This document shows positions 10,227-19,955 of a stretch of DNA of 64,000 nt, piece by piece (position 1 is the stretch's first letter; every line of letters begins with the position of its first letter). The notes beneath the pieces were generated by a model. That model was not told the DNA's origin. It worked only from the letters and a program-made list of their open reading frames with translations, and did no database searches. The position numbers and the translations under genes were made by a program. The stretch is from Priestia filamentosa. GTDB lineage: Bacteria > Bacillota > Bacilli > Bacillales > Bacillaceae_H. The stretch is taken from NCBI RefSeq assembly GCF_900177535.1, contig NZ_FXAJ01000007.1, forward strand, positions 1-64,000, given 5' to 3'.

Positions 10227-11537
10227 TTAAAGCACCATTGCAGCAAAAATACCGAAAATCATCAAAGGGATGCCAAAATGTAAAAAGGTTGGCACACATG
10301 TGTCCCAGATATGATGGTGCTTTCCATCTGCGTTCAGTCCTATTGTTGGGCCAAGAGTACTGTCTGACACTGGTGAGCCTGCATCCCCAAGTGAACTAGC
10401 AGTACCGATTAATGCGGCAGTCGCCAATGGAGAAAAACCTACTGTTGTGCAGATTGGAACAAATAAGGCAGCAATAAGGGGAATTGTTCCAAACGAAGAA
10501 CCAATGCCCATTGTAATTAACAGACCAACCGTAATCATTGCGATGGCAACGATTATTTTATTATCTCCTAGTATTCCTATTGTGGACTGCACCAGGTCCT
10601 CAACAGCGCCGGTCTCTTTTAAAATCGTCGCATACCCTGAAGCAATTAACAATACGAATGAAATCATCCCCATCATCATAATCCCTTCATTTACAATTCT
10701 TTCTCCTTCTTTAAACGGGACAATAGTAAACAAAAACATAAGAATAATTCCTGTCAGTGCTCCTAGAACAAGTGAGCCTGTCACAAGTTGTATGATAAAG
10801 GCACCTATAATCGCAATAATAGTAAGGAAATGACACCATGTAAATGACAATTTCGTCTCTTCTGTTGCCGCCACCTCGCTAATAGCATCCTGTTTGTCAT
10901 CAAGTAGCTCACGATCTTTGCGATAAGAAATAAAAATTGCAATGAACAACCCTGCAATCATTCCAAGACTTGGTATGAACATTGCATATGTAACAGATGG
11001 AAGAGCAATGTCTACGCCGCTCGCTTTCATTTCATCCGTAATAATCCCATGGTAGATCAAACCGAATCCAGCTGGAATCATCATATACGGTGCCTTTAAT
11101 CCAAAAGTTAATGCCACAGCGATGCCTCTACGATCGACCTTCATTTTATCAAATAAGTGAAGCAAAGGAGGAATTAAAATCGGGATAAACGCAATGTGTA
11201 TCGGAACAGCATTTTGGGATAAACAAGCGATTCCGGCAATCGTCAGCAACATAATTGAACGTTTTCTTTTTAAAACGCTTACAATTTTTTTTACAAGAAA
11301 TCCTGTAATTCCCGAATAACTAACCATAACGGCAAATATCCCAAGCAGAACATAACTTAATGCCGTGTTTGCTTGTCCTCCCATTCCGGATATAAGCATA
11401 TTCATCGTTTCAGTTAGAGTCAAACCTTCCATTAAACCAGCAACACCAGCAGCTATTAGAAGGGCCAGCATCACATTGATACGAAGAAGACTTAATATGG
11501 TCATAACAATAACTGAAATTACTACCGCATTGAACAT
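10227..11537 (-). CDS. NhaC/YuiF-type permease, probable histidine transporter
   Basis: Integral membrane protein of 436 residues with about eleven hydrophobic segments, from the Na+/H+ antiporter NhaC superfamily. It resembles the YuiF group, which regulon studies predict to be histidine permeases. Conserved blocks include SQNAVPIHIAFIPILIPP, GIGSSFGTIPLIAALFVP and TASSLGDAGSPVSDSTLGPT, the last typical of this superfamily. It sits between hutH and the hut regulator on the same strand, supporting histidine uptake. Bacillus subtilis uses an unrelated HutM permease in this role, so this would be a replacement. A terminator at 11622-11684 separates it from hutH. An AAAGGGTG site precedes the ATG. 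Confidence 0.75.
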   Translation of the reverse strand: MFNAVVISVIVMTILSLLRINVMLALLIAAGVAGLMEGLTLTETMNMLISGMGGQANTALSYVLLGIFAVMVSYSGITGFLVKKIVSVLKRKRSIMLLTIAGIACLSQNAVPIHIAFIPILIPPLLHLFDKMKVDRRGIAVALTFGLKAPYMMIPAGFGLIYHGIITDEMKASGVDIALPSVTYAMFIPSLGMIAGLFIAIFISYRKDRELLDDKQDAISEVAATEETKLSFTWCHFLTIIAIIGAFIIQLVTGSLVLGALTGIILMFLFTIVPFKEGERIVNEGIMMMGMISFVLLIASGYATILKETGAVEDLVQSTIGILGDNKIIVAIAMITVGLLITMGIGSSFGTIPLIAALFVPICTTVGFSPLATAALIGTASSLGDAGSPVSDSTLGPTIGLNADGKHHHIWDTCVPTFLHFGIPLMIFGIFAAMVL

Positions 11538-11621
11538 CAGATCACCCTTTCAGTTTTGGAGGTGTTTATTATTTAAAGTTAAAAATATGAAAATTGAATT
11601 TTCTAATTATTTTTAAAATCT

Positions 11622-11684
11622 TAAAAAATAGGAACTGCACGTCTTCGGTGTATCAAACATAAACACCGAGCGACGCTGTTCCCT
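11622..11684 (-). terminator. Terminator after hutH
   Basis: Minus-strand transcript folds GGAAC...CGGTGT against ACACCG...GTTCC with small internal mismatches, followed by TATTTTTTAAG. It lies 84 bases after the hutH stop and before the permease gene, so hutPH forms its own unit. Confidence 0.8.
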
Positions 11685-11767
11685 TGATATCTTACTTTCC
11701 TGACATGTTAGCTCTTATTTATAATCACTTTGTTTAACTTGATGTTTAGATGCTTACTTTTTTCATG

Positions 11768-13303
11768 TTAAACCCTTTCCTCAACGATTGCTCCCTTTTC
11801 AAACTTTTTAATCTCGTCAATTGAAAAGGCATTTCTCATCCAGTTTTCAGCCTCTACGATATCGTTTGAAAATACTCGGTCCTTCTCGATGAACGGAATT
11901 CGCTTACGACCTTCCTCTAGCACGCTTTTCGTCGCTGGTGCCATACCATCTGCACCTCTAATTTCGACTGCCTGCATCGCACAGATAGATTCGATTGCAA
12001 GTACCCGTCTCGTATTAGAGACAATTTGATAGGCATGCCTTGAACCAATAGTTCCCATGCTGACATGATCTTCTTGGTTTGCTGAAGACGGAATCGAATC
12101 AACACTTGCCGGATGGGCGAGTGTTTTATTTTCTGACACGAGTGAAGCCGCGCAATATTGCATAATCATCGCTCCTGACTGAAGTCCCGGCTCAGGGCTT
12201 AAAAATGGCGGTAAATCATTCAGTTGCGGGTTTACAAGTCGCTCAATTCGACGCTCAGAAATGTTGGCCAATTCAGCAATCGCAATACCGAGAAAGTCCA
12301 TCGCCAAGGCAATTGGCTGACCGTGGAAGTTCCCACCAGAAATCACCTTTTTTCCTCCATCAAAAATCAACGGATTATCTGTTGCCGCATTCATTTCAAT
12401 TTCTAGTTTTTCTTTTACATAGTTCAGCGTTTGCCACGTTGCTCCGTGAACTTGGGGAATACAACGAAGCGAATAGGCATCTTGCACGCGTATTTCCCCT
12501 TGCTTTGTTGTTAATTTGCTGCCTTCCAAAAGTCCCCGCATCCGTTTGGCAACTGTAATTTGTTCTGGATAACCACGTACAATATGAACATCCTCATCAA
12601 ACGCATCAATAATACCTTTTAAACCTTCAATTGTCATCGCCGCAATCGCTTCCGATTGATAAGCGAGCTTTTCTGCTTCCAAATACGTCAACACACCCAT
12701 TGCCGTCATCGCTTGCGTTCCATTGATTAATGCCAATCCCTCTTTTGCAGTAAGAGTAATCGGGAAAATACCTTCTGTCGTCATTGCTTCAAGGGCATTC
12801 GTCCGATTACCTTTATAAAATACTTCTCCTTCACCAAGAAGAGGGAGAACAAGATGGGATAATGGTGCTAAATCACCGCTTGCCCCAAGAGAACCTTGTT
12901 GTGGAATAACCGGATGAATACCTGTATTCACAAACTTAAGCAACTGTTCTATTACAACTTTTCTTACTCCCGAAAACCCTTTTAACAAGGCATTTGCTCT
13001 TAGTACTAACATTGCTCTTGAAACAAGTTCTGGAAATGGATCTCCAACCCCGCAGGCGTGGGAGTGAATCAAATTCAATTGTAATGCTTCGACATCTTTT
13101 GGATTAATCAATACATCACTGAACTTTCCAAACCCAGTTGTTATCCCATAAACCACCCGGTTTTCTTTAACGATTTGTTCCACCGCTTTACGGCTTTCTT
13201 CAACGCGCTTCCAACTATCGTCCGAAGCAGTCACTTTTTCATAGTTAAAAAGAATATTGCTCATTTCTTTTAATGTAAGAGAATTTCCTGTCAATACTAT
13301 CAT
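11768..13303 (-). CDS. hutH: Histidine ammonia-lyase
   Basis: First step of histidine degradation: removes ammonia to give urocanate. The protein has 511 residues, the standard length. The self-forming MIO cofactor comes from Ala141-Ser142-Gly143 in [16 protein letters not shown]. Other family marks are [10 protein letters not shown] near residue 53 and LSEN-equivalent [27 protein letters not shown] late in the chain. An AAGAAGGTGGCG site precedes the ATG. It is the second gene of the hutP-hutH transcript. Its expression should depend on HutP-mediated read-through of the terminator at 13343-13404. Confidence 0.97.
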   Translation of the reverse strand: MIVLTGNSLTLKEMSNILFNYEKVTASDDSWKRVEESRKAVEQIVKENRVVYGITTGFGKFSDVLINPKDVEALQLNLIHSHACGVGDPFPELVSRAMLVLRANALLKGFSGVRKVVIEQLLKFVNTGIHPVIPQQGSLGASGDLAPLSHLVLPLLGEGEVFYKGNRTNALEAMTTEGIFPITLTAKEGLALINGTQAMTAMGVLTYLEAEKLAYQSEAIAAMTIEGLKGIIDAFDEDVHIVRGYPEQITVAKRMRGLLEGSKLTTKQGEIRVQDAYSLRCIPQVHGATWQTLNYVKEKLEIEMNAATDNPLIFDGGKKVISGGNFHGQPIALAMDFLGIAIAELANISERRIERLVNPQLNDLPPFLSPEPGLQSGAMIMQYCAASLVSENKTLAHPASVDSIPSSANQEDHVSMGTIGSRHAYQIVSNTRRVLAIESICAMQAVEIRGADGMAPATKSVLEEGRKRIPFIEKDRVFSNDIVEAENWMRNAFSIDEIKKFEKGAIVEERV

Positions 13304-13342
13304 GACGCCACCTTCTTTCTTTATACTTTACTCTACTGAAGC

Positions 13343-13404
13343 AAAAAGAAAATAGGGAACCATACTAAAGAAATCATGTGATTTCTCCAGTACAGCCCCC
13401 TATT
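13343..13404 (-). terminator. hut attenuator-terminator between hutP and hutH
   Basis: The minus-strand transcript forms a long stem: AATAGGG pairs with CCCTATT, then TGTACT with AGTATG (imperfect) and AGAAATCA with TGATTTCT, followed by TTCTTTTT. In Bacillus subtilis the equivalent hairpin blocks the hut structural genes unless HutP, histidine and Mg2+ are bound. The hutP stop is only 36 bases upstream of the stem. Confidence 0.85.
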
Positions 13405-13430
13405 CACTAAATGCTCTGGGCTAAAAACTA
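13400..13430 (-). promoter_or_regulatory. HutP-binding NAG triplet array
   Basis: Reading the transcript 5' to 3', the triplets UAG, UAG, GAG, UAG, UAG occur at 13430-13428, 13423-13421, 13416-13414, 13409-13407 and 13402-13400. Each is separated by exactly four bases. HutP is known to bind NAG triplets spaced by four bases. The last triplet lies in the 5' arm of the terminator stem, so protein binding would prevent the stem from closing. Confidence 0.8.
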
Positions 13431-13439
13431 ATAAGCTAT

Positions 13440-13883
13440 TTAAATGTGATTAATCCCAAGACCTAACGTCTCGTGTTCTAATCCTTTAATTGGTGCCCCA
13501 ATCGTTCCATAGATTGCGACAGCCAACCACTCTCCCTCCGTTTCATCCTCATAAGGATTACCACGTACAACGGCAAAGCGTAATCCAACGGTCCGCATAA
13601 CCGAACCTAATTGCATTTGTCCCCGAGTAATACCGTAAAGCGCTTCCATAATTGCGTGATATAGAGAATGGGTTTCTCGGTAAACATTATCTTTAATAAT
13701 TCCTTGCTGCTTGGCAGCAGTTTCTATAGCTGCGACAACTTTTTGCGATTCCATTGAACCTACTTTCCCACTACAACTTTTCCAGTTCAGTTGATTCGTA
13801 ATCTGTTCCTGTTCGCTCCGATCGTCCGTCAGTACAAGCAAAGTAGCATGACGTCCAATACGATGTTCTTTTTTTAATGCCAT
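13440..13883 (-). CDS. hutP: HutP, histidine-responsive antiterminator
   Basis: RNA-binding antiterminator of 147 residues, which in Bacillus forms a hexamer and, when loaded with L-histidine and Mg2+, lets polymerase pass the hut terminator. The metal and ligand histidines are in place: His72 and His76 in [15 protein letters not shown] and His137 in [10 protein letters not shown], one off the numbering of the B. subtilis protein. The C-terminal [20 protein letters not shown] block is the family hallmark. It is first in the hutPH transcript, behind a strong promoter at 13941-13969. It controls its own downstream terminator at 13343-13404. Confidence 0.96.
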   Translation of the reverse strand: MALKKEHRIGRHATLLVLTDDRSEQEQITNQLNWKSCSGKVGSMESQKVVAAIETAAKQQGIIKDNVYRETHSLYHAIMEALYGITRGQMQLGSVMRTVGLRFAVVRGNPYEDETEGEWLAVAIYGTIGAPIKGLEHETLGLGINHI

Positions 13884-13940
13884 AAGCTACAACTCACTAT
13901 TCCTATTTATCTACTTTACTAATGACTAATCTCTATTTGC

Positions 13941-13969
13941 ATCATAGAGCAAATTCTTAGGGGTGTCAA
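13941..13969 (-). promoter_or_regulatory. Sigma-A promoter of hutP
   Basis: TTGACA (13969-13964) and TATGAT (13946-13941) with a 17-base spacer on the minus strand. The start would fall near 13934, giving a leader of about 50 bases to the hutP ATG. The further gap to 14386 contains no gene. A 38-codon open frame without a start codon (14158-14274, minus) may be a relic. Confidence 0.8.
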
Positions 13970-14386
13970 TAAATAATTTTTTGAATTATCCCTTTGTTCC
14001 GTTAATCAATAACGAAGAACACTTATTACAAAATGAGGTGCCCTCAGTAAAAAGTTGTCCTATAAAATAAAAAAGAGAAGCACTTTACGAAAACACTATT
14101 TCCTAAATTCCACCGCGCTCACCTTCCAGTATTAGGGAATTATATAATGTTCAGATGTTATGAGAAATTCCTTTTAACATATGCTTTAATTTCAAAATTG
14201 CTACGCTCTTTTTTCATTGGTACAGTTGCGACAATGGTATGCAGTACATTTTTGCAAAATTCAGCAATACATGATTATCCATTCTTATTTTACATAATAC
14301 TGAAAACCAATAGATAAAAAATAGAATTTAAACTCTTCTCTAGTTGATCTGTTTCTCAAATCCAAATTCATCTATCTGGAAAAAAT

Positions 14387-14968
14387 TCAGACCATTAGTG
14401 AGCCGCGAAAACCTCTTGCAGCATAATAGGATTCTGCTCCATTGTGATAGACGAAGACGTGACCATAGCGACGATCGCAGAAAAGTGCACCGCCAAGTTC
14501 TCTAATATCAGTGGGTGTTTGCACCCAACTCGACGTTTTCTTATCGAAGTTTTCAAGTTCCTGCAACGCTCGGTATTGCTCTTCAGTCAAAAGTTCTATG
14601 CCCATAGAAGCTGCCATATCAATCGCGTTATTTTCAGGCTTATGTTTTTTCCTTGACTCTAGCGCTTCCCGGTCGTAACAAACACTTCTACGGCCTTTAG
14701 GACTTTCCACTGAACAGTCAAAAAAAATGTATTCGTCCTTCTTTTTATCATAACCAACAACATCTGGTTCTCCGCCAGTTCTTTCCATTTCATTAAGTGA
14801 CCAAATTTTTTCAGTATTCTCATCCAGCTTTGCTTGGATTTTAGCCCATTCAATACCTTTATGGCGGTTCATGTTTTTCTCAAAACGGTCTTTCAATACT
14901 GTGAGTAATTCTGCAGTTTGTTCTTGTGACAATCCCTTTTTATCAATGATTTCATTCCTCTTTGTCAT
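14387..14968 (-). CDS. DUF4256 family protein
   Basis: A soluble 193-residue protein of the DUF4256 family, whose function is unknown. Typical blocks are GGEPDVVGYD, YIFFDCSVESPKGRRSVCYDREALE, AASMGIELLTEEQYRALQ and, at the end, LGGALFCDRRYGHVFVYHNGAESYYAARGFRG. The family is common in bacteria as a single-gene unit and this one also stands alone, with a GAGGGGG ribosome site and no close partner. No catalytic residues are known to me. The only oddity is its position between two amino-acid catabolic loci. Confidence 0.85.
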   Translation of the reverse strand: MTKRNEIIDKKGLSQEQTAELLTVLKDRFEKNMNRHKGIEWAKIQAKLDENTEKIWSLNEMERTGGEPDVVGYDKKKDEYIFFDCSVESPKGRRSVCYDREALESRKKHKPENNAIDMAASMGIELLTEEQYRALQELENFDKKTSSWVQTPTDIRELGGALFCDRRYGHVFVYHNGAESYYAARGFRGSLMV

Positions 14969-15280
14969 GTTAGTTCCCCCTCATTATTTTTATTCCTAAT
15001 GGATTAAATACAATTTTCTTTTAATAATATACAAGACCAAGATCTAATTTCCTCTATTTGGCGACATAATAAGGACTATAATGATCAATAATTTCGTGTG
15101 TCTCAGGATTAATGTTGCTCTGAATCTTAAAAATGGATGTGCCAGAAAATAATCAAAAAGCTATGTAAGGGCGCCATTAGATCATCGAACACCATATCAG
15201 GATACATCTAGAATCCTGTTTGGGATTCTAATAATCACTCTCATAACCTATTAATAAGAATTTAAAATAGTGGTAAGCAA

Positions 15281-15308
15281 AGAAGCCCCTAGTGCTTGAA
15301 GCACTAGG
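15281..15308 (-). terminator. Terminator after the racemase gene
   Basis: Stem CCTAGTGCT/AGCACTAGG at 15288-15308 with a three-base loop, followed on the minus strand by GGGCTTCTTT. It lies 25 bases after the racemase stop. The rest of the 14969-15333 gap shows no gene. Confidence 0.65.
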
Positions 15309-15333
15309 AAGATAACCTTTAGATATGAATATA

Positions 15334-16443
15334 TCATCGGTATGTTTGAGTGTGTAACGTATACTTATTGATTTTCTCCCTGTTTGGTTTATAGCCAATT
15401 CCTGGTGAAGTTGGGACCAAAATTATTCCATTTTCAACAGTGACTTCAGGCTCAATGATGTCTTCGGCCCAATAGAGCGATGATGCAGCAGTATCACCAG
15501 GCAAAACAAAATTTGGCAGTGAAGTAATCGCAATATTGTGCGCCCTACCAATACCAGTCTCTAGCATTCCTCCACACCAAAGTGGAATCCCATGTTCTTG
15601 GCACAAATCATGGATTTTCTTGGATTGCGTTAGACCTCCGACACGACCAATTTTAATATTAATGATCTTACAGCTCCCTAATTTAATAGCTTTCCTGGCA
15701 TCCTCTAGTGAATGAATACTTTCATCCAAACAAATAGGGGTTTTTAACATCGCCTGCAGATCCGCATGATCAATGATATCATTATAGGACAGTGGCTGCT
15801 CAATCATCATTAAATCATAGTCATCCAAAGCAGCTAACCTTTTCACGTCCCTAATTGTATATGCTGAATTTGCATCTGCCATTAGAGGAATATTAGGATA
15901 CACTTTACGCACACTATCAATTAGTTCAACATCCCAGCCTGGTTTAATCTTTAATTTGAATCGTTTATATCCTTCCTCAAGACGTGATTCAATTATATCA
16001 AGTGTCTGTTCAATTGAGTTCTGGATTCCGATACTCACGCCCACTTCTATTTCAATTTTATTTCCCCCTAAAGCCTTTGAAAGAGAAACATGTTGCTTTC
16101 TCGCGTACAAATCCCAAACGGCCCCTTCTAAAGCTGCTTTAGCCATATAGTTACCTCGAATATGATTAAAATACTTCTCCGAGAGTTCATCAGGGTGCCT
16201 TATTTCATTTTTCAATAAAATAGGAATTAAATAGTCTTCAAGAATATGCCAGTTTGTTTTTAAGGTTTCCTCACTATACAGGGGATCTAGCATAGCAACC
16301 GATTCTGCCCATCCAGAAATACCATCTTCACTTATAACCTCAATAAGAATAAGTTCTCTATCATATTCTGTTCCAAAGCTGGTTGTAAAAGCATGCAACA
16401 AGTCTAGCTTCAAATGTCGCAAAATTACTTCTTTTATTCTCAT
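15334..16443 (-). CDS. N-succinyl/N-acylamino acid racemase (MenC-like enolase superfamily)
   Basis: Interconverts the D and L forms of N-acylated amino acids by proton transfer. The 369-residue protein has the complete muconate-lactonising subgroup active site: the KxK motif at about Lys163/Lys165 (RFKLKIKPG), metal ligands Asp190, Glu215 and Asp240 ([19 protein letters not shown]), and the opposite-face lysine near 264 (NIKIGRVGG). The same fold serves as o-succinylbenzoate synthase, but no men genes are nearby. The neighbours are a GNAT acyltransferase and an M20 deacylase, exactly the gene set of the N-succinylamino acid racemase pathway described in Geobacillus kaustophilus. It is last in the operon started by the RpiR regulator. 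Confidence 0.88.
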   Translation of the reverse strand: MRIKEVILRHLKLDLLHAFTTSFGTEYDRELILIEVISEDGISGWAESVAMLDPLYSEETLKTNWHILEDYLIPILLKNEIRHPDELSEKYFNHIRGNYMAKAALEGAVWDLYARKQHVSLSKALGGNKIEIEVGVSIGIQNSIEQTLDIIESRLEEGYKRFKLKIKPGWDVELIDSVRKVYPNIPLMADANSAYTIRDVKRLAALDDYDLMMIEQPLSYNDIIDHADLQAMLKTPICLDESIHSLEDARKAIKLGSCKIINIKIGRVGGLTQSKKIHDLCQEHGIPLWCGGMLETGIGRAHNIAITSLPNFVLPGDTAASSLYWAEDIIEPEVTVENGIILVPTSPGIGYKPNREKINKYTLHTQTYR

Positions 16444-16477
16444 TTATCCCATTCCCCTCTTCTCCTATAGCTATCTA

Positions 16478-17308
16478 TTACTTCTTGGAAAACACATAAA
16501 ATTGAACAGACATTTCTTCCTCAGAATTTCTAATAAAATCCGTCACCTGCCAGCCTTGCTTCATTAGCTTGCTAAAAATTTCCCTTGTTACTAATCGCCA
16601 TTTTCTTGCCGCTTCCATATTGCCCTCTTTTAAAGCTTTAAAGTCCTTGGGAATGGCTATAAAGGCTTTGGTATATTCCTGTTCAGGTAAAGGAAGGCTG
16701 AAAGAAGGAATAGGTAATCCTTTTTCATCAACTTTCCACTGAATTAGTGATTTCTCTTGTACAAACTCTATATCGGTTTCTTTCCATTGATGGCTCTTTT
16801 CTTTCCTTTGAAGAACAGGCCACTCAACGAGAAAACGATCTGAAGGAATCCCATTATTTAAAAGGTCATCCATCTCTCCGTAACAATTTTCCATATAAGT
16901 GGTACAGGTGCCTCCAAGCTTGGTGATATTTAAATAAGCATTAATACTTTCTAATGGATCATATGTCCAAGTAATATGGGAATAGCCGAGCTTGATTGCT
17001 TCTTTACGCTGCGCTTGCTTTAGCTTTTCGCCAATTCCATTGTTGCGAAACGTTTTATCAATGCCTAGCATATGAGAACAAAGGTACACGGATTGCCCAT
17101 TGAATCCTGGAAAACTATATTGAAATCCAACCAGCTTTCCATTACAGTATGCGCCTAACATTATTCCTCCATTTTTTACGACTGTTACTGTCTGATGCGT
17201 AGGAGTAGAGTCATGCTCTCCCCAAATATTTGATTCCAACTTTTTTACATCTTCGAGCTCTTGAATTGTATGAAGAGAGCGAATTTCAATTTCTTGTGTA
17301 TTCATCAT
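16478..17308 (-). CDS. GNAT acyltransferase, probable D-amino acid N-succinyltransferase
   Basis: A 276-residue GNAT protein of the COG3375 type. The acetyl-CoA-binding segment is visible as MLGIDKTFRNNGIGEKLKQAQR near residue 80, followed by WTYDPLESINAYLNITKLGG, which is typical of this subgroup. The C-terminal half is less conserved. In the known pathway this enzyme succinylates D-amino acids so that the racemase and the L-specific deacylase can turn them irreversibly into L-amino acids. The start is put at the ATG six bases after GGAGG; an in-frame TTG two codons earlier is unlikely. It lies 34 bases upstream of the racemase gene, in the same operon. The acyl donor is inferred. Confidence 0.8.
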   Translation of the reverse strand: MMNTQEIEIRSLHTIQELEDVKKLESNIWGEHDSTPTHQTVTVVKNGGIMLGAYCNGKLVGFQYSFPGFNGQSVYLCSHMLGIDKTFRNNGIGEKLKQAQRKEAIKLGYSHITWTYDPLESINAYLNITKLGGTCTTYMENCYGEMDDLLNNGIPSDRFLVEWPVLQRKEKSHQWKETDIEFVQEKSLIQWKVDEKGLPIPSFSLPLPEQEYTKAFIAIPKDFKALKEGNMEAARKWRLVTREIFSKLMKQGWQVTDFIRNSEEEMSVQFYVFSKK

Positions 17309-17344
17309 GATCAACCTCCATAAAATATTTATTTCTGATTGAAA

Positions 17345-17642
17345 TTAGCTTCCTGCAGATGTGTGGGTACTAAAAAGATCCTGTGACTGGAATAAAAGCG
17401 GCCATTTCACCTCAACTTGTCATTAAAAAATACAGTATAATTCCAGCAATGAGATAAGCAATTGCTGCACCACCAGGTCCAGCTGTATTAATAATGGAGC
17501 CACTAGCTAAAAATAAGCCTGTTCCAATGGTTCCCCCGATTGCAATCATAGATAGGTGTCTTGTTTTTAGCTTTCTCTTCAAATGTGTTTCATTCGAACC
17601 CGTTTGTATGTTGCTTTTATTATTAGACAAGGGAGTTTGCAT
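17345..17642 (-). pseudogene. Amino-acid permease stub (APC family), disrupted
   Basis: The first 76 codons encode a proper APC-superfamily N-terminus: a hydrophilic tail, then LKTRHLSMIAIGGTIGTGLFLASGS and the second helix ending YFLMTS. A TGA follows. Reading on in the same frame gives GEMAAFIPVTGSF, the normal continuation of LysP-type permeases, and then a TAG, after which similarity stops. Over 350 codons are missing before the next gene. Two in-frame stops plus a large deletion make this a clear pseudogene. A GAGGTG ribosome site is still present. It sits between the deacylase and acyltransferase genes, so the operon once carried its own amino-acid importer. Confidence 0.85.
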
Positions 17643-17673
17643 ATAACACCTCTTTTTTTACCTTTTATAAGTG

Positions 17674-18813
17674 TTATTCTTCCGAAGCTAATAGTATTGT
17701 TCGGGTCAATATTTTTGTACCATAATGAAGGGCTTCTAAGTTAAACTCCATCTGTGGATGATGAAGTCCAGGTTCTAGCCCACACCCTAGTCCAATCATG
17801 GTCGCTGAAACTCCTTGATTCTTAGCGGTATAAAAATGGAAATCCTCACCTCCATGGGAAATGCAGACTGGAATGATGTTTTCCTTGCCGAGAACACGGG
17901 CTATAGCACTTTCGGTTATTTTGATAGCGTTCTTATTAGTGACTGCCGCAGGAACAAATTCTTTCATACAACTAGATATAGCTACACCTGTTTGTTGCTT
18001 TGTTTGCTCAAAAATCTCATTTACATAATCATTGAGTTTATTCATAACCTCATTTGTTTGTGCTCGTACATCAATAGAGAACGACGCCGTTTCTGGAATA
18101 ATGTTTGATGCTTTATTTTCTGTTTGAAGTTGGGTCATTTTAATAGAGTAGGGAGTTTCATTTGATAAATATAAATAAATCTGCTGCAACTTTTGAACAA
18201 GTAAAGCTGCTGCCTCAATCACATTGATCCCCTCTTCTGGACGGGAGGCATGAGCCTGCATCCCTTTAATCGTTCCTCTTATCGTTCCAGCAGCCCCGTG
18301 GACAATGACTGGGGAAGCTTTTCCGTAAGGTACTTCTTTATGGGGGCGTAAGTGCAGCCCAAATAAGTATGTAACGTCTTCTAAAGCGCCGTCTTCTATC
18401 ATTTTAAGAGCACCTTCACCCTTTTCCTCCGCAGGCTGGAATATGAAACGGAGAGTATGCTTAGGTTGACTACCACTTCGAGAGATGGCTAAGGCTGTAT
18501 ATAAAACCATTGTGCTGTGAGCATCATGTCCACATGAATGATTAGGTTTCAACTCCCCATCTACTTCTTGAAGAAGTGCATCCATATCAGCCCTTAAGGC
18601 AACAACGCTATTCAGCCGCCCAGGTATTTCAGCAACAATTCCATAATGCTCTTGAAATGTTCTCACTTTTAATCCAGCCTCTTTCAAAGACTTCAATAGG
18701 TAATCTGATGTTTTTTTCTCTTGCCAGCTAGGCTCTGCCAAAGAATGAAGTTCACGGTACGTCTTTATTATGAAATCTCTATGATTATCAATATATTTAA
18801 TTGGATTTATCAT
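17674..18813 (-). CDS. M20-family N-acyl-L-amino acid amidohydrolase
   Basis: Zinc-dependent amidohydrolase of 379 residues, of the IAA-amino acid hydrolase/hippuricase branch of M20 peptidases. Metal and catalytic motifs are in order: ALRADMDAL, NHSCGHDAHSTM, FQPAEEKGEG, and FGLHLRP, with a dimerisation domain in the middle (RGTIKGMQAHASRPEEG). In this operon it is best read as the L-specific deacylase that removes succinate from N-succinyl-L-amino acids and makes D-to-L conversion irreversible. The start has AAAGGAG in front. It lies 12 bases after the RpiR gene. General aminoacylase activity is the alternative. Confidence 0.85.
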   Translation of the reverse strand: MINPIKYIDNHRDFIIKTYRELHSLAEPSWQEKKTSDYLLKSLKEAGLKVRTFQEHYGIVAEIPGRLNSVVALRADMDALLQEVDGELKPNHSCGHDAHSTMVLYTALAISRSGSQPKHTLRFIFQPAEEKGEGALKMIEDGALEDVTYLFGLHLRPHKEVPYGKASPVIVHGAAGTIRGTIKGMQAHASRPEEGINVIEAAALLVQKLQQIYLYLSNETPYSIKMTQLQTENKASNIIPETASFSIDVRAQTNEVMNKLNDYVNEIFEQTKQQTGVAISSCMKEFVPAAVTNKNAIKITESAIARVLGKENIIPVCISHGGEDFHFYTAKNQGVSATMIGLGCGLEPGLHHPQMEFNLEALHYGTKILTRTILLASEE

Positions 18814-18825
18814 AAATACTCCTTT

Positions 18826-19680
18826 CTATTCGACAAATACTTCATAATTCGAATACAGTTTTTCTAATTTTTGTTGATGTATCTGGATTCGTTTTTTGTC
18901 TTTCTCATAAATACCAGCAATCACTAAGTCTAGTAAACTAATTACGGATGCAATGGAGTTCATGCCAGTTTCAACATTTTCTTCTGTTGTTAAAGTAATA
19001 GTAGAAATACGCCCAACAGGGGAAAGAAGACGATCTGTAACGGAAATTAGGCTAATTCCCTGTTCCCTCGTGCACTCTGCAATTTTTAACGTTTCCTTTG
19101 CATATCTTGGGAAAGAGAAAACAACAACAACAGATTTATCCGTAAGATTGGAAAACTTTTCGAAAAATTCCCCTGTTAGCGAGCATAAACTTACATTCCC
19201 TCTTATAGAACCTAGAGCATGGGAAAACCAATGGGCAGCCACATGAGAAATTCCATGACCCGTAATTAAAATTTGATCAGCCTCTATTAAAGTGTCGACT
19301 GTTCTCCAGATATTCTTGACACTCATTGGATCTAAAAGATGCCCTAAAATATGAATTTCTTTTTCAATTACTTTCGTAAATGTATCCTTCTCTTCCTTAG
19401 AGCGATTGATTACTTCTCTAGGGGGTATACTCATTTTATTTTGTTGAATCTGTTGTTTTTGAATTCTGGACTGTAGTTCACTAAAACCTTCAAACCCTAA
19501 CGCATAAGAAAAACGAATTACTGTAGTCTCGCTAACTTCCGCCTCCCTTCCAATCTGATAAGCGGTTTGATAAGTGGCTTTATCAAGATTTCCAATCAAA
19601 TAGGTAGCTACCTTCTTTTGTCCTGCAGATAATTGTGTAAACTTTTCTTTCACTAAATTCTCGAATAAAACCTGTTCCAC
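18826..19680 (-). CDS. RpiR/MurR-family transcription regulator
   Basis: A 284-residue regulator with an N-terminal HTH (residues 1-75; VATYLIGNLDKATYQTAYQIGREAEVSETTVIRF in substance) and a C-terminal SIS phosphosugar-binding domain (TGHGISHVAAHWFSHALGS onward). These proteins usually sense sugar phosphates or related ligands. It begins with GTG behind an AAAGGAT site and is the first gene of the operon with the M20 deacylase, acyltransferase and racemase, which it likely controls. In many Bacillales an RpiR gene accompanies this set. The effector is unknown. Confidence 0.85.
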   Translation of the reverse strand: MEQVLFENLVKEKFTQLSAGQKKVATYLIGNLDKATYQTAYQIGREAEVSETTVIRFSYALGFEGFSELQSRIQKQQIQQNKMSIPPREVINRSKEEKDTFTKVIEKEIHILGHLLDPMSVKNIWRTVDTLIEADQILITGHGISHVAAHWFSHALGSIRGNVSLCSLTGEFFEKFSNLTDKSVVVVFSFPRYAKETLKIAECTREQGISLISVTDRLLSPVGRISTITLTTEENVETGMNSIASVISLLDLVIAGIYEKDKKRIQIHQQKLEKLYSNYEVFVE

Positions 19681-19928
19681 TTACACTGATCCTTTCATTA
19701 ATGAAGTTTATGCTTCATTTTTTATAAAAGATGCATCAAATGCACCAATTGGATATAATTTACCACAATTAAATTGAATTGTGAATGAAAATTATGATTA
19801 TTATGATCTAAAATAAAAATAATTACATTAGACTTTAAATCAGACAGGGGTTTCTACTTCTTATATATTGCTACTAAGGGTTAGGAATTAAATGATTAAC
19901 CTACCTCATATTAATTAGAATATAAATC

Positions 19929-19955
19929 AGAACCCTTAGCATAACTAAGGGTTCT
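19929..19955. terminator. Inverted repeat in the long gap before the RpiR gene
   Basis: Perfect 11-base arms AGAACCCTTAG and CTAAGGGTTCT around a five-base loop. The T tracts are weak, so it could be a terminator or an operator. Apart from this and the terminator at 20281-20316, the gap 19681-20398 shows no gene. Confidence 0.4.

Noticed and set aside
10447-10833. 128-codon plus-strand frame
   Set aside because: Lies wholly opposite the NhaC-type permease gene; it is an antisense shadow with no ribosome site.
12205-12558. 117-codon plus-strand frame
   Set aside because: Antisense to hutH, low-complexity shadow of a conserved gene.
14158-14274. 38-codon minus-strand frame upstream of the hutP promoter
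   Set aside because: No start codon and no recognisable similarity; at best a relic.
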